DNA from: Spirosoma arboris
Lineage (GTDB): Bacteria > Bacteroidota > Bacteroidia > Cytophagales > Spirosomataceae
Assembly (NCBI RefSeq): GCF_009754945.1
Contig: NZ_WPIN01000004.1
Coordinates: 62,001-126,000, forward strand
Direction of reading: 5' to 3'
Length of the DNA stretch: 64,000 bases
The stretch's first letter is position 1. Every line of letters begins with the position of its first letter. The notes beneath the pieces are model-generated. The model did not search any database. It worked only from the letters and a program-made list of their open reading frames with translations, and was not told the origin of the DNA. Positions 43,159 through 54,500 of the stretch are shown one piece after another. The position numbers were made by a program, and so were the translations under genes.

Positions 43159-46100
43159 GGTAACAGAATCCGTTTGGCTAGTTTTCGCCCGTCGGCAACA
43201 ATAGTAATGATGTACAGACCTGTAGGCAACGCATCCAGATTATAGTCCCAGCAATCAGCCGGACGAACCTTCCGATTGTCGGTTAATACAATCCCTCCGT
43301 TGGTAGTTTGCAGATGCACCGTCGTCTGGGCTGTTGTAAACCAGTTGGTAATCACGTGCAGGGTACGTTGGCTCACAAAAAGCGTGGTGTGGGTTTCCAG
43401 TTCATCTTCCACGGCAATAATCACCTCTTCAACCCGAGCCGTCGCTACGTTGGAATAACCCGAACTACCTGCCGTATTGATTGCTTTAATGCGATAGTAG
43501 TAAGTTGTGAACTCCTGTAAACCCATGTCGACATAAGTCGTTTGCGATGCCGGAATCTGCTTGATTTCGGTAAACGGACCGTTCGGGTTGGTTGCTCGTT
43601 CAATGATCACCGTAACGGCGGTAGCTCCCAGGGCAGCCCATGTTAGTTTGATCTGGTCATAATCAAACACCTGAGCCGCCAGATTAGTGGGCGTGGCTGG
43701 TGGTGCTAAAGGCGTAGTGGCGCAGGTAGCATCGGTATAGGCCGAATTACCAGCCGCATTTTTGGCCCGAACCCGATAACAGTATTGGGTATTGTCGGTC
43801 AGGTTCTTGTCTTCGTAAGTCGTGGTATTGGCAGGAGCATCAGCAATTTTGGTAAACGTGCCGGTAGTACTATTTCCGCGCTCGATCTCAAAACCGCTCT
43901 CATTGTTTGATAGGTCGGCCCAGGCTAGATTGATCTGACTGGTCGATACAGCCGTAGCTGTCAGCCGAGCGGGTGCCGCCGGAGGGATGTCGGGAGTAGC
44001 CACACAAACTACGTTCGAGTAGCCTGACGTACCAATGGTATTTTTGGCCCGCAAACGGTAGCAGTAGTTTGCCGCTGGTATTAGCCCCTGATCCTGATAA
44101 GTCGTTGTGTTAGCAGGTAAATCAGCAATTTTGGTAAATGTCCCCGTTTGACTGGTTCCCCGCTCAACCTCAAAGCCCGTTTCATTTGCCGATTGATCAG
44201 CCCAGGTCAGATTAATTTGCGTAGCCGATGCCGGAGTAGCAGCCAGATTAGCCGGAGCAACTGGGGGCACATCGGGCGTGGTGGCATCGGCGGTGTTCGA
44301 ATAAGGCGATGGCCCAGCCGCATTGACCGCCCGAATCCGGTAATAATACTTTGTATTGGGTGTTAAGCCTGTATTCTGGAACGAGGTCGCGTTAGCAGGG
44401 GCATCACCAATTTTCGTCCAGTTCGTTCCATCTGAACTCCGCTCAATGTCAAAGCTGGCTTCATTGGCCGATAGGTCGGCCCAGGCCAGATCAATCTGCG
44501 TCGCCGAGATGGCTGTAGCCGTCAGGCGAGCAGGGGCTACAGGCGGCACATCGGGCGTAATGGCATTGGCGATGTTACTATACGGCCCGGTACCCGAGGC
44601 ATTCGTACCCCGAATCCGGTAATAATAGCGGGTATTCTGTGTCAGATTCGGATCTGAATAAGTAGTCGCATCGCCAGCAACACTGGCAATCTGAGTCCAG
44701 CCGTCGGTTCCATTAGCACTCCGCTCGATCAGCACATTAGTAGCTGTTGCTACAGCGGTCCAGGTCAAGTTAATTTGAGTCGTAGAAGTAGCTGTAGCGA
44801 CCAGGTTCTGTGGAGCGCCCGGTGGACCAACTGGTGTTGTAGCATCAGCCGTGTTCGAGTAAGGTGACGGACCAGCCGCATTTTTGGCCCGAACCCGGTA
44901 GTAATAATGGGTTTGGGGGCTGAGACTCTGATCGGAATAAGAAGTCGCATTGGCACCGACGTCCGCAATTTTGGTAAAGTTAGTCCCATCGGTACTGCGC
45001 TCAAGCTCAAAGCTGGCCTCATTGCCCGATAAGTCTGCCCATTGCAGATTGATCTGGTTATAGGAGATTACGGTTGCGGTTAGCCGGGCGGGAGCGGTCG
45101 GGGGCGTATCAGGCGTAATCGCGTTGGCCACATTACTATATGGACCCGAGTTGCCACCAACGACAGCCAGAAGACGATAGTAATAGCGCGTATTGGGCGT
45201 TAAGCCGGCATCATTGTAACTCGTTGCATTGCCAGCCGGATCGGCTATTTTCGTCCAGCCATCGTTCCCATTTAGGCTACGCTCGAGCTGGTAAGTCGTT
45301 GCCCCAGATAGGCCCGTCCAGGTCAGATTGATTTGGGTGGTAGAAGCCGCTGTAGCAACTAAATTTTGCGGGGCTCCTACAGGTGGGGCCTGCGTGGTAG
45401 CGCACTGGATGTCTGAGTATCCACTGGCACCAGCCCCATTCACCGCCCGAACGCGGTAACAATATTGCGTACTGGCCTGTAAGCTCTGGTCGCTATAGGT
45501 GGTGGCATTCGCTCCCAGATCAGCAATTTTAGTAAAAGGCGCCGTGGCACTGCTCGCCCGTTCCACCTGAAAACCCGTTTCATTATTCGAAACATCAGCC
45601 CATTGTAAATTGATCTGGCTGCTCGATATAGCAGTGGCTGTCAATCGCGCAGGTGCATTAGGGGCGCTCTGTTGAGTTGTCGCACAAACAACACTGGAAT
45701 ATTCATGGCCATTCTCAGCGATTCGGTAGCAGTATTCTGTGCCCGAACTTAATCCATTATCCGTGTACTCACCGCCATCGGACAGTGTCGAAGCGATTAG
45801 ACTCCAGTTGCCGGATTGCCCAGTTCGTCTCTCGATGCCGATGCCATTTTCTTTCCCAAAACCTGTCCAGGTTAGTTTGATAGAACTAGTGCCAAGGGCC
45901 GTTGCCTGAAAATTCTTTATGTTCGTGGGTGCCAACGGGATAGATGCACAAGCGACATTGGAGTAGCCAGACGTGCCCCCGGTGTTACGAGAGCGAACCC
46001 GATAACAGTACTGGGTGGCAGCCAATATACTATTATCCGTAAAAGTTGGCGCTCGGCTATAGCTTACGGTTTGCACGACAGTAAACGGGCCACCCGACGA

Positions 46101-46562
46101 GGTTCCACGTTCGACGGTATAGTCAACGGGTGTTGATCCAGAGCCGTTATTCCAGGTTAGTTTAATGCCACTAAAGGCTTGACCAACAGCTACTAAATTC
46201 GTAGGCTCACCAGGAGGAGACAGGGGAGTGCTTATGGTAAATTCATTCGAATAACCGGAGGAGGACGTAACAAATACCGCCCGAACCCGGTAAGTATACG
46301 TGCTATTTTCTGCTACCGTTTTATCCTGATAAGTCGTGACATTAGCGCCAGCTTCACCAACTTTAACGAATGTCGCAAAGTCCTTCCGCTCGATCTCGAA
46401 CTTGGTTTCGTTGGATGAATTGTCTTTCCAGGACAAATTAACCTGATTATACGAAGCCGCCGATCCTGTCAGATTACCCGGAACGTTGGTTTGAGCCAGG
46501 GCAGAGCTGATAGTCAACCGGATCAACAAGCTAATGAATGCGGTATAAACGAATGTTTTCAT
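43155..46562 (-). CDS. Secreted protein with 11 fibronectin type III domains and a T9SS-type C-terminal domain
   Basis: An 1135-residue protein. After a signal peptide (about residues 1-23) come 11 FnIII domains of about 85-95 residues, each starting with a pattern like APARLTATAIS...INLxWADLSxNExxFExER and ending with YCYRVRA or YYYRVRA. Two alternating subtypes are visible (APARLTATA versus GAPQNLVATA), so the array seems to have grown by two-domain duplication. The last 110 residues end in LPTGLYIITIVADGRKL and AKRILLP, the pattern of type IX secretion sorting domains. It should be exported by T9SS and left on the surface, probably an adhesin or stalk. It is the fourth gene of the operon and overlaps the lipoprotein gene by ATGA. 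Confidence 0.85.
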   Translation of the reverse strand: MKTFVYTAFISLLIRLTISSALAQTNVPGNLTGSAASYNQVNLSWKDNSSNETKFEIERKDFATFVKVGEAGANVTTYQDKTVAENSTYTYRVRAVFVTSSSGYSNEFTISTPLSPPGEPTNLVAVGQAFSGIKLTWNNGSGSTPVDYTVERGTSSGGPFTVVQTVSYSRAPTFTDNSILAATQYCYRVRSRNTGGTSGYSNVACASIPLAPTNIKNFQATALGTSSIKLTWTGFGKENGIGIERRTGQSGNWSLIASTLSDGGEYTDNGLSSGTEYCYRIAENGHEYSSVVCATTQQSAPNAPARLTATAISSSQINLQWADVSNNETGFQVERASSATAPFTKIADLGANATTYSDQSLQASTQYCYRVRAVNGAGASGYSDIQCATTQAPPVGAPQNLVATAASTTQINLTWTGLSGATTYQLERSLNGNDGWTKIADPAGNATSYNDAGLTPNTRYYYRLLAVVGGNSGPYSNVANAITPDTPPTAPARLTATVISYNQINLQWADLSGNEASFELERSTDGTNFTKIADVGANATSYSDQSLSPQTHYYYRVRAKNAAGPSPYSNTADATTPVGPPGAPQNLVATATSTTQINLTWTAVATATNVLIERSANGTDGWTQIASVAGDATTYSDPNLTQNTRYYYRIRGTNASGTGPYSNIANAITPDVPPVAPARLTATAISATQIDLAWADLSANEASFDIERSSDGTNWTKIGDAPANATSFQNTGLTPNTKYYYRIRAVNAAGPSPYSNTADATTPDVPPVAPANLAATPASATQINLTWADQSANETGFEVERGTSQTGTFTKIADLPANTTTYQDQGLIPAANYCYRLRAKNTIGTSGYSNVVCVATPDIPPAAPARLTATAVSTSQINLAWADLSNNESGFEIERGNSTTGTFTKIADAPANTTTYEDKNLTDNTQYCYRVRAKNAAGNSAYTDATCATTPLAPPATPTNLAAQVFDYDQIKLTWAALGATAVTVIIERATNPNGPFTEIKQIPASQTTYVDMGLQEFTTYYYRIKAINTAGSSGYSNVATARVEEVIIAVEDELETHTTLFVSQRTLHVITNWFTTAQTTVHLQTTNGGIVLTDNRKVRPADCWDYNLDALPTGLYIITIVADGRKLAKRILLP

Positions 46563-46580
46563 TGCCTTAAGAGATAGAAG

Positions 46581-48578
46581 TTAGCGCCATTCGACACCGA
46601 CTGGGCTTGTTGAATCGCTTTCGCGCTTGTCGGGTTGAACAGCCACCAGCGTGTATTGATAGGCAATACCTGGTGTAGCTTCCCGGTCAATGAATTCGGT
46701 TTGACGACCCGGCACTGTGCCAACCAGCCGGGGCCTATCTGTTTTGGGGGTGTATCGATAAATCAGGACTTTGTCCAGCGAATTATCCAGCGGAGCATCC
46801 CAGCCCACCTTAACTCCTTTACCCGTTACCACAGCCACCAGCCCACGGAGAGGTAGAACGGGAGGCAACGGCACGAAATACGTCACCTCGGTGCTGAACG
46901 CACTGAATTTATCATTGAGACCATACGCCCGAATCCGGTAATTGTAATGACGGCCGAGTTGCACACTACCATCTTCGTAGCTATTCCGGGCGCGGTCGGT
47001 TGGGAGTTGACGATAGAGTTCCTTAAAGGCTCCTTCTTCCTCCTGCCGTTCGATCAAATAGCCAATTACATAAGGGTCAATGGTTTGCATGTTCTCCCAG
47101 ATCACGAGTGCATGATCTTCCTTTTGCACGATAGCCGGATTGATAGGCGTCGCCAGACGAGCCGGAAACCGAGGATCGGAGTAGACGACCTGACTCATAG
47201 GACTCTGGTTGTAGCTGGTATTCACTGCCGTTACTGACCACCGATAGCCTACCCCAAGCGCTAGTTTGCTGACCGGAACTTTGTATTGAATGACCGAATC
47301 CGTTGAGATAATCACACTGGAGTATTGGGTCATCGGCCCGCTGGGGCTATTTGAAAAATAGAGATAGTAACCACGCGTATCGACATCCGCCCGCTGCCAG
47401 CGAAACGTCAGGGTATCGTCTGCCTGCGCCAATCGCAGGAAGGAAGGTGGCACCAAAGCCGATCGGTTAGCCTGTAGCATGCCCGACACTTTTACCGATG
47501 CGGGCAAGGCATCATACGTACCGTTGGGTCGAAGCTGGTAATAATAGCCTTTCACGGGCTCTACACGGTTGTCGTAAAAGACCGTATCGGTAGGTAAGGC
47601 CGAGGCAATCCGTCGGAAACTGTTGTCGTAGTTATCGCTGCGCCAGATTTCGATGGATCGTAAATCTTTGGTCGATGCCAGGCGCCAGCTGAGTCGAATG
47701 GCATTGTTAGCCTCTGCCGATGTAGTCCGAATGTCCAGAATTGCGGGAATCTGTTCGTTCGGGCGTAGGTTGGTCAGGGTAAGAGTGTCTGAGGGGCGGC
47801 TTTCGTTGCCCAGGAAATCGGTGATTAACACAACGTATTGATAAAGCATTTTTCGGCGAACCTGACTATCTGTAATCTCCAGAAGCACCGAGTCTTTCTT
47901 CCCCTTCCGAAACCCCCAGTCGGCGCCACACTCAGTAAAGGCAGTCTGCCCGTAGGTAGCCCGAAGGATTCGCACACCTGCCAGATCGGGTGTTGATTTT
48001 TGAAGCAGATACGTAATTTTTACCGCACTGCCATCGGCACTATGCCGCAACGATTTGGCGGTTACCGCCGGTTTTGCTCCCGGTACACTCACCGTAACCG
48101 GACTTCGGCTAGGACCGTCTCCCGTATTGGTCATCGGGCGAATGCGGTAGTCATAGCGTCGTCCCTGCACGACGGCAGTATCTAAAAAGCCAATCCCAAA
48201 CGCTTCGAGATACTGCGGATTCCAGCCGTACGAATTCAGTGAATCGGCAGTGGCCATATCCCGATAGCGGGCATACAGGAGCCGGGTTAGCGAATCGTTC
48301 GGCAGTTGGTACAATGGATTTTTGCGGGTTAGCAGGGTCAGTCGGGCAATCAGATCGGTGGCACTACGCGGTGCTTCATCGGTCATGTAGACCGATTTCC
48401 ATCCTGCCTGACCGTTGCCCGTTTCGAGCCGTTCGAGTATGTAGCGCGGGCCATGCAGGAGTCGGTCGGTCTGAATGAATACACCATAACGACCGGCAGT
48501 TGCCCGTGTTTGCTGTGCCGAGGCTGATAGCGTCAGCGAAAAGGCCAGCAGAAGAAAGAGGATAGATTGCGTTTTCAT
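46581..48578 (-). CDS. Secreted FnIII-like protein, 665 residues
   Basis: A 665-residue secreted protein with signal peptide MKTQSILFLLLAFSLTLSAS. The N-terminal part (RATAGRYGVFIQTDRLLHGP) is unlike FnIII and may be a separate domain of about 150 residues. The rest consists of about five FnIII-like modules with YDYRIRPM, YQYVVLI, YYYQLRP, YRWSVTAVN and YNYRIRAYG end motifs. No T9SS CTD is seen at the C-terminus. Its ATG overlaps the stop of the giant protein by four bases (ATGA). Proposed to bind to, or be exported with, the giant protein. Unknown function. Confidence 0.75.
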   Translation of the reverse strand: MKTQSILFLLLAFSLTLSASAQQTRATAGRYGVFIQTDRLLHGPRYILERLETGNGQAGWKSVYMTDEAPRSATDLIARLTLLTRKNPLYQLPNDSLTRLLYARYRDMATADSLNSYGWNPQYLEAFGIGFLDTAVVQGRRYDYRIRPMTNTGDGPSRSPVTVSVPGAKPAVTAKSLRHSADGSAVKITYLLQKSTPDLAGVRILRATYGQTAFTECGADWGFRKGKKDSVLLEITDSQVRRKMLYQYVVLITDFLGNESRPSDTLTLTNLRPNEQIPAILDIRTTSAEANNAIRLSWRLASTKDLRSIEIWRSDNYDNSFRRIASALPTDTVFYDNRVEPVKGYYYQLRPNGTYDALPASVKVSGMLQANRSALVPPSFLRLAQADDTLTFRWQRADVDTRGYYLYFSNSPSGPMTQYSSVIISTDSVIQYKVPVSKLALGVGYRWSVTAVNTSYNQSPMSQVVYSDPRFPARLATPINPAIVQKEDHALVIWENMQTIDPYVIGYLIERQEEEGAFKELYRQLPTDRARNSYEDGSVQLGRHYNYRIRAYGLNDKFSAFSTEVTYFVPLPPVLPLRGLVAVVTGKGVKVGWDAPLDNSLDKVLIYRYTPKTDRPRLVGTVPGRQTEFIDREATPGIAYQYTLVAVQPDKRESDSTSPVGVEWR

Positions 48579-51500
48579 TGGTCGTTTGTGGTACAGACAT
48601 TGCCGGGGCATTTGTCAAATGAGCAACTGACACTAGGCGATACCTTGGGTTTTTCTCCGTATTTGTAAGAGGCTGTTGCGCCCAGCTTGAGGCAGAAATC
48701 AGCACTGGTGCCAACATTATAGCTCGGCAAACCGGGTGGATCGACGCCCAGACTGACGGAAAATCCAGCACTCAGTTGCATATTCATCGTCATGGCAATA
48801 CTCTTCTCTGCCGGATTTAGTGTCAGGGCAGCATCTGCAAAACCGTTCTGATAGATGTCGCCCGAGGCTTCGACGATCAGAATCTTACCGTGTGCATACG
48901 CATGCGCACTCACGCCGAGACCCGATCCAAAATTCCAGGTCCCGCTCGTGTAATTACCAAAGAAGTAGCCATCGACATAGGCATCCAGGCCAACGCTATA
49001 ACCGCCAACCCCTGGCACATCCAGCTTGCTACTGAAGTTGCCAATAACCGGTACTGGAATCTCGCCCGTTATATAAAACCCTTTGAAACTTTGCGAGAAC
49101 GTGCAAGGCAGTGCTTTTCGGTGGCTATTGGAGAACAGAAGCGCATTCGCATCGCCTAAATCCTGGCTGTCATAAAAGCCCATCATAAAGCCCCCTTTCA
49201 TATCGACCGGAATAATCAGGGGCACATTCAGCAAATTGCCCGAACCCACCACATAAAACCCTTTGGGATCGATACGTACCTGCGCCACGCCGGAGAAGGT
49301 CATCGTTGGTGGCACGGGCAGATTACTCACCGTCAACGTACCTGTAAAGCGGTTTTGTTGTCGGTCATAAACCAGACTCAGACCACCGATTCCCGTATCG
49401 ATGCCATCCAGTTTAATCTGCTGCTTATCCGCTTTGATCTCACCATAGGCTGTAAACGACAGGCGATTCTGTTCGTTTTCGGCCAGTGTTCCCATTCCCT
49501 TTGGCAGTCCAGAAAACGTCATCAACTGCCACTGGTTGTTCGACACCGCCTGGTGGCAATACACCGTCGAGAGTCCGCGTGAACCATCGAGCAATACGCC
49601 CATCGGTTTAAACTGCCCGTTTGCCGAAGCCTGATAATACTTTGTATCGTTTTTAGAATCAGTAATGTCGGCTGGGTTGTTGCGCAGGCTGATCAGGGCT
49701 GTCTCATCGTGCAGATCGAGGTTACGATCGTGAGTGATGTGTGTGTAGCCATTGGTATGTACCAGCAATGTATTGCTCAACAGCAGTTTATCAGGCTCCT
49801 CCGACTTGCCCCGAATCGCCATAACGCCATCGGCAAAGAAGATCGCCGTACTTTGGCTTCCATCGGCAGCTACGTCATTTCCCGCTTCGAAACCCAGGTA
49901 TCCTTTTGTTTCGAACTTATAGCCGGCGGGTACAATCGTCTTCAGTTTCACGGCTCCTTTGTTGGGTCGAGAATAGATAAACCGCATCGAGATATCCTGG
50001 GGCGCATTGGGAATTTTGTTCGACATGCCCGCATCAAAGGCAAAGTAATCGGCACCGGTTTCGATGGTCGTTGGCCGAACGTCGATGATATTGAAATACT
50101 TAACCGACTGGCTACCTGAGCCAAACGAGACCACATTTTCGCCATTATCGAGCAGCGAAAGCGTCGCAAATTTCAGATCCTGCGTCAGGCCCGGCACCGA
50201 TTTGGCAGGCAACGTAGCAGCGGCTACATCGCCCTGGGGTACGACGACTACAGACCAGTGCCCTTTCATATCGGAGCCGGTTTGCGCGTCGTAGCCGAAG
50301 TAGGCCTTCCCACCAAGATTCAACTGGGCAATACCAGCCAGATCGAACGTTTTTGTTGGTGTGACCTCCAGCTTAAAGAGATCGCTGCGTAGATTGAACA
50401 ACGTAATAGGCATATCGACTACGCCCGTTTTCACGACGCCTTCAGTCGAGTAAAAGCCGCCCTGCTTGTAATCAAGCGTCCAGTTGCGCACTTCTACACT
50501 CCATTTGCCAGCCAGGGAGAATGTGAGCGGTGTCTTCCCCGTTTTGGCATCGACGGTATTGTTTTTCAGCACCAGATCGCCAATACTAACCGTCAGTTTC
50601 GATGGGTTCGCATCTTTGACCGTACAGGTCATGGTTGGACTGAGGTGAATTTCGTCGCCCACTAGTCGCGAGCCTTCCAATTGGCTTACGGCATCGAACC
50701 CAAGTAATTTCAGACTCATTGGCTGGCCGTTGCTTTGGGCAATACCAAACTGGCTCCATTTGATTCCGGTCTGGCCAGCGTCGAAAGCAGTTACCAGTGG
50801 TTTGTTGCCGGGTTGACCGCTGGCATCGGGATCGTACAGGAAGAACTGCCCTTTCGCATACGACAGCAGGCTACTTGGGAAATTGAATGAGTTGTCGATT
50901 ACCTGCGCCTGGGCCATGATCTTTCCCGTCGAGCTTCCCGGTGTCCGTACAACTTTCAGCTTCCCGTACTGCCCATCGGGCGAGATCAGCCGGATATTGT
51001 ATTTTACGTTCTGTATCTGAAAGCCAGCTTTTGCATGGTAAGCGAGGTTGTCGAGTATACCCGTTTCGAGTTCGACCGTTTCGCTCGCAGGTATACCTTC
51101 CGTAGGATTTTTGGGGTCCGCTTTGAAGACTACATTCTTGAACCGGATTTTCACATCCTTATCCAACAGGGCAAACGGCCCCAGTTTTGTATTGGTCAGA
51201 TCGACGGTACCCGTTACGCTAAGCGTTTTAGGGTCAACGGATTCGACAGTAATTGGGAAACCCCAGAGGGTACTGAGTTTAAACTTGTCGAAGTCTGTTA
51301 GCGTGAGCTTGAGTGTTTCGTTTTTTGCTTGAGGCAGGGTTTGTTGTGTGCTAACTCCAACATACGAATCGTAGGCGATCAGCCCCAATGCAGCAGGATT
51401 ATCGATTGGCGTCTGGTCACTAACCGTAACATTGTTCAGCGTACTCTGAGGGCTTACCGTACCCACCTTAGGCGCCGTACCTAATGTTGCTCCTGAGTTG

Positions 51501-54500
51501 CCGGAACCTGAACTGGCCGGCTGACTTGACCCTGAAGACGTCCCCGATGGTCCAGCTTTCCTGGCGGTGGCTTCTATCGGAATGGATGTACCATCGAATG
51601 ACTTGGAAACTTCGAGCGAGAAGACGCCCCCTTTACCCGATGTTGTGCTGTATTTTACCGGTGCATTGCTTCCTGTTGGCACAAATACCTGAGCACCTTC
51701 AATCGGAGTTTCTTTCCCGTCGGTCGTTTTTACCACAACAACCCCTTTTATGGTTCGGGCTGGCTCAAGCTTAATGGAGCGAATCACATCGACTTTAGTT
51801 TCCACATTCGTGACTGAGACGGTCTGCGTAACATAGCCCGGTGCCGACACTTCTATGAACAGGTTTTCGACCGAAACATTCTTGAATTTGGCTTTCACAA
51901 GGCCGCCGTAATCACTTGGCCCGAATACAAAATCAGGTTCGCTTTTGCCAAAGAGTTTAATGATTCCACCAACTACCGGACCTTTGGTTACGACATCATT
52001 CAGAAAGAAAGCAATCCGGTGATCCCGTTCAAAGAGTTTAATGTCACCAGCTTCGATTGTAAAGGTTTCGCCCGACGCTACTTGCTTTGGCAATGCGTTA
52101 TGAATGCTCAACGCGGTCCTGAAATAGCTGATATTGACCGGAGTAACTTTGAGCGAATCGGCCGTTAAGGGAGCATTGATCGCGAAACGCCAATCGCCCT
52201 TGGCATCTTTGGCGGTCTTGAACACAAACCCGTCGTCGGCCTGAACATAGGCTTCGATGGTTGCTGTTTTGTCAGTGCTGTTATCAACGTCCACCGTCCG
52301 CCCACGAATCGTTGTATTGGGTTGCATTAGCAGCCGGTCGTAGTAACTATTCTGGCCCAGCATCACGTCGCCGATATACACTTTGCTATCCGGTACGATT
52401 TTTTTAGCGACCGAATCGTAATAGCAATAGCCTGGGGCTATAATCATCATCGACGCATTTTTCCCTGGCTTTAGCTGGAACGGCTTTAGTAGCCAGCCAT
52501 TGGCATCTGTCGAGGTGATCTGTGACTGCTTGCCATTGCCATCTTCATCGTAAGTCAGAAAAACAAAGGCATCCTTTAGTCCCTTGGTTGGGTTGGTTTT
52601 ATCGACCACTCGTGCATTGACGGTAGGCATACCGGGAGCCAGATAGCGCTGCACCAGATCGGAGGCAAAGTATTTGTACTGATCCGCGAATTCGAGCGAC
52701 GATGCCGCGTAACTATTGTTTATCAGCACTTTCGAATTGACGTCGGTATCGTGCAGTTTATCGCCCAACCAATACCCATTTGCTGGCTGGCACCCTTCAT
52801 CCTTACTATAGTAATCGGCCCCTGAACTTTGGTAAGAATCAGCATACGCAATAGCCTGTGACTGACTCATTGGGCCTTTTATTTCAAACGTTATACCGCC
52901 CGGCGGACTCGGAATCCGTACATACCAGTTCGTGGTGCAGTTTACATAGGCATAGTTCGACTTCGTTTTTCCGGCCTTATCCGATTTCTTTTTCTCCGCA
53001 TCGGTTGGGGTTGCCGTATATACCGATCCCCAGGCCTCACTCACCAGAATACGCTTCAGCGAAACCAGTTTGTAGTTATTTAACCCATCAATGCTCGATT
53101 CGGTCGAAATGAAATAGGCATCGTTTTTCCCATTGGCCATCACCATCCGCGGGAATTTCACCATCCCATCGGCATCCGATTTCGTAGTGGCAATAACCGT
53201 AAAGGTCTGGTTGTTAAACGTCTGATTTGTTCGTACGCCCGTGCCTTCATCGGATGGTGGCAGCATATTGGGGCCACTTGGCACATTCGATTGCGGCACA
53301 CGCAGAACGGATACTTTTATGCCCGATAAATCCTGTCGGACGCCCGCCTTTTGCGCCAGCACTTTCGACAGGCCAGTTGTATCGGACTTAATCTGAACAT
53401 TCAGGTTGTAACTTCGAACGACGGCGACAACAGGGCCAAAATTGTAGGCCGCCTGTGGCTTGATCTGCTCACTAACTTCATCACCAAAGGTTTCGGCCGG
53501 ACTCGCGTAGTAGGGATTCTCGACCATTACCCGTATGGCCCGCACAAATACGGCCGATGGATTGACAAATTCTCCCGAGCCAGTAGCTTTTGTAGCAGGC
53601 ATTGTTCCCAGTGGAAGCGGCTTGGTCAGCTTGACCGAAAACGTAAATGAGCCATCGGCACTGGTGACTTTGGTATCCAGTATCGGACTGAAACCCTCGT
53701 GAAAGCTAGTGAACTCTGGATAATTCGGGACAAGGCTCGAATACGTACCATTCTGAGTATTTCGGTAAACCACCTGTAAACGTACCCGCGTATTACCGAG
53801 CGGTTTCACCTGCGCTCCATTCGTTCCACCATCGGCAAATTTGTAGGTTAGTTTACCGCTGAACGTCATTGTTGGCGCTTCGTCGGTCTGGAGGTTGAAG
53901 GTGTAGTTTTCGATGCGAGCGGGTGTAGCATCCAATTTACCCTGGGGTGCCTTGAAATAAAAAGACTCAGCGTCCTCTGGCTTTTGTCCACAGTTCGGGC
54001 AGTAAATACCGTACCCATCGGCAGGAAAAAGAGCGTATGTGAGCCGGTCGAAGGTAGCTCCGTAGGCTGTGCCGTTTTTCTGAAGAGGAGCGATGCCGAT
54101 AAACTGATAACCAGCAGCTTCCACCTCTTTTCGGGCATCATCGGCGGGGGCACTCTTCATTGACTGACCAAGCGTATTGCCAATTGACTGCGACCCATTG
54201 GCCACACTCACCTGTGGGCCTGTAGATGTAGACATCGTCATAACAGTACCTCCCGAAATCAGCTGAGTAGTTTTTGCGCCCGAACTTTCTCCATTCTGAC
54301 CCTCTACCGGAAGCCTGTATTTGAGATAGTCTTTCATCGCTGCACTTGGCTTGCGATACAACACCAGGTACTTTCCGTCTAATTTCACATCAGGGGCATC
54401 GGGCCAGTTGTTGAACGATTGCTTTGCCGTCACGCTGAGCTGATAACCCGACGCTAACCAACTGATTCCCTGAACCGTATATGTACTAGCCTCGGAGCGG

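Noticed and set aside
43155..46562. CRISPR-like regular repeats
   Set aside because: The regularity comes from FnIII coding repeats of about 270 bases with variable sequence, in frame throughout.
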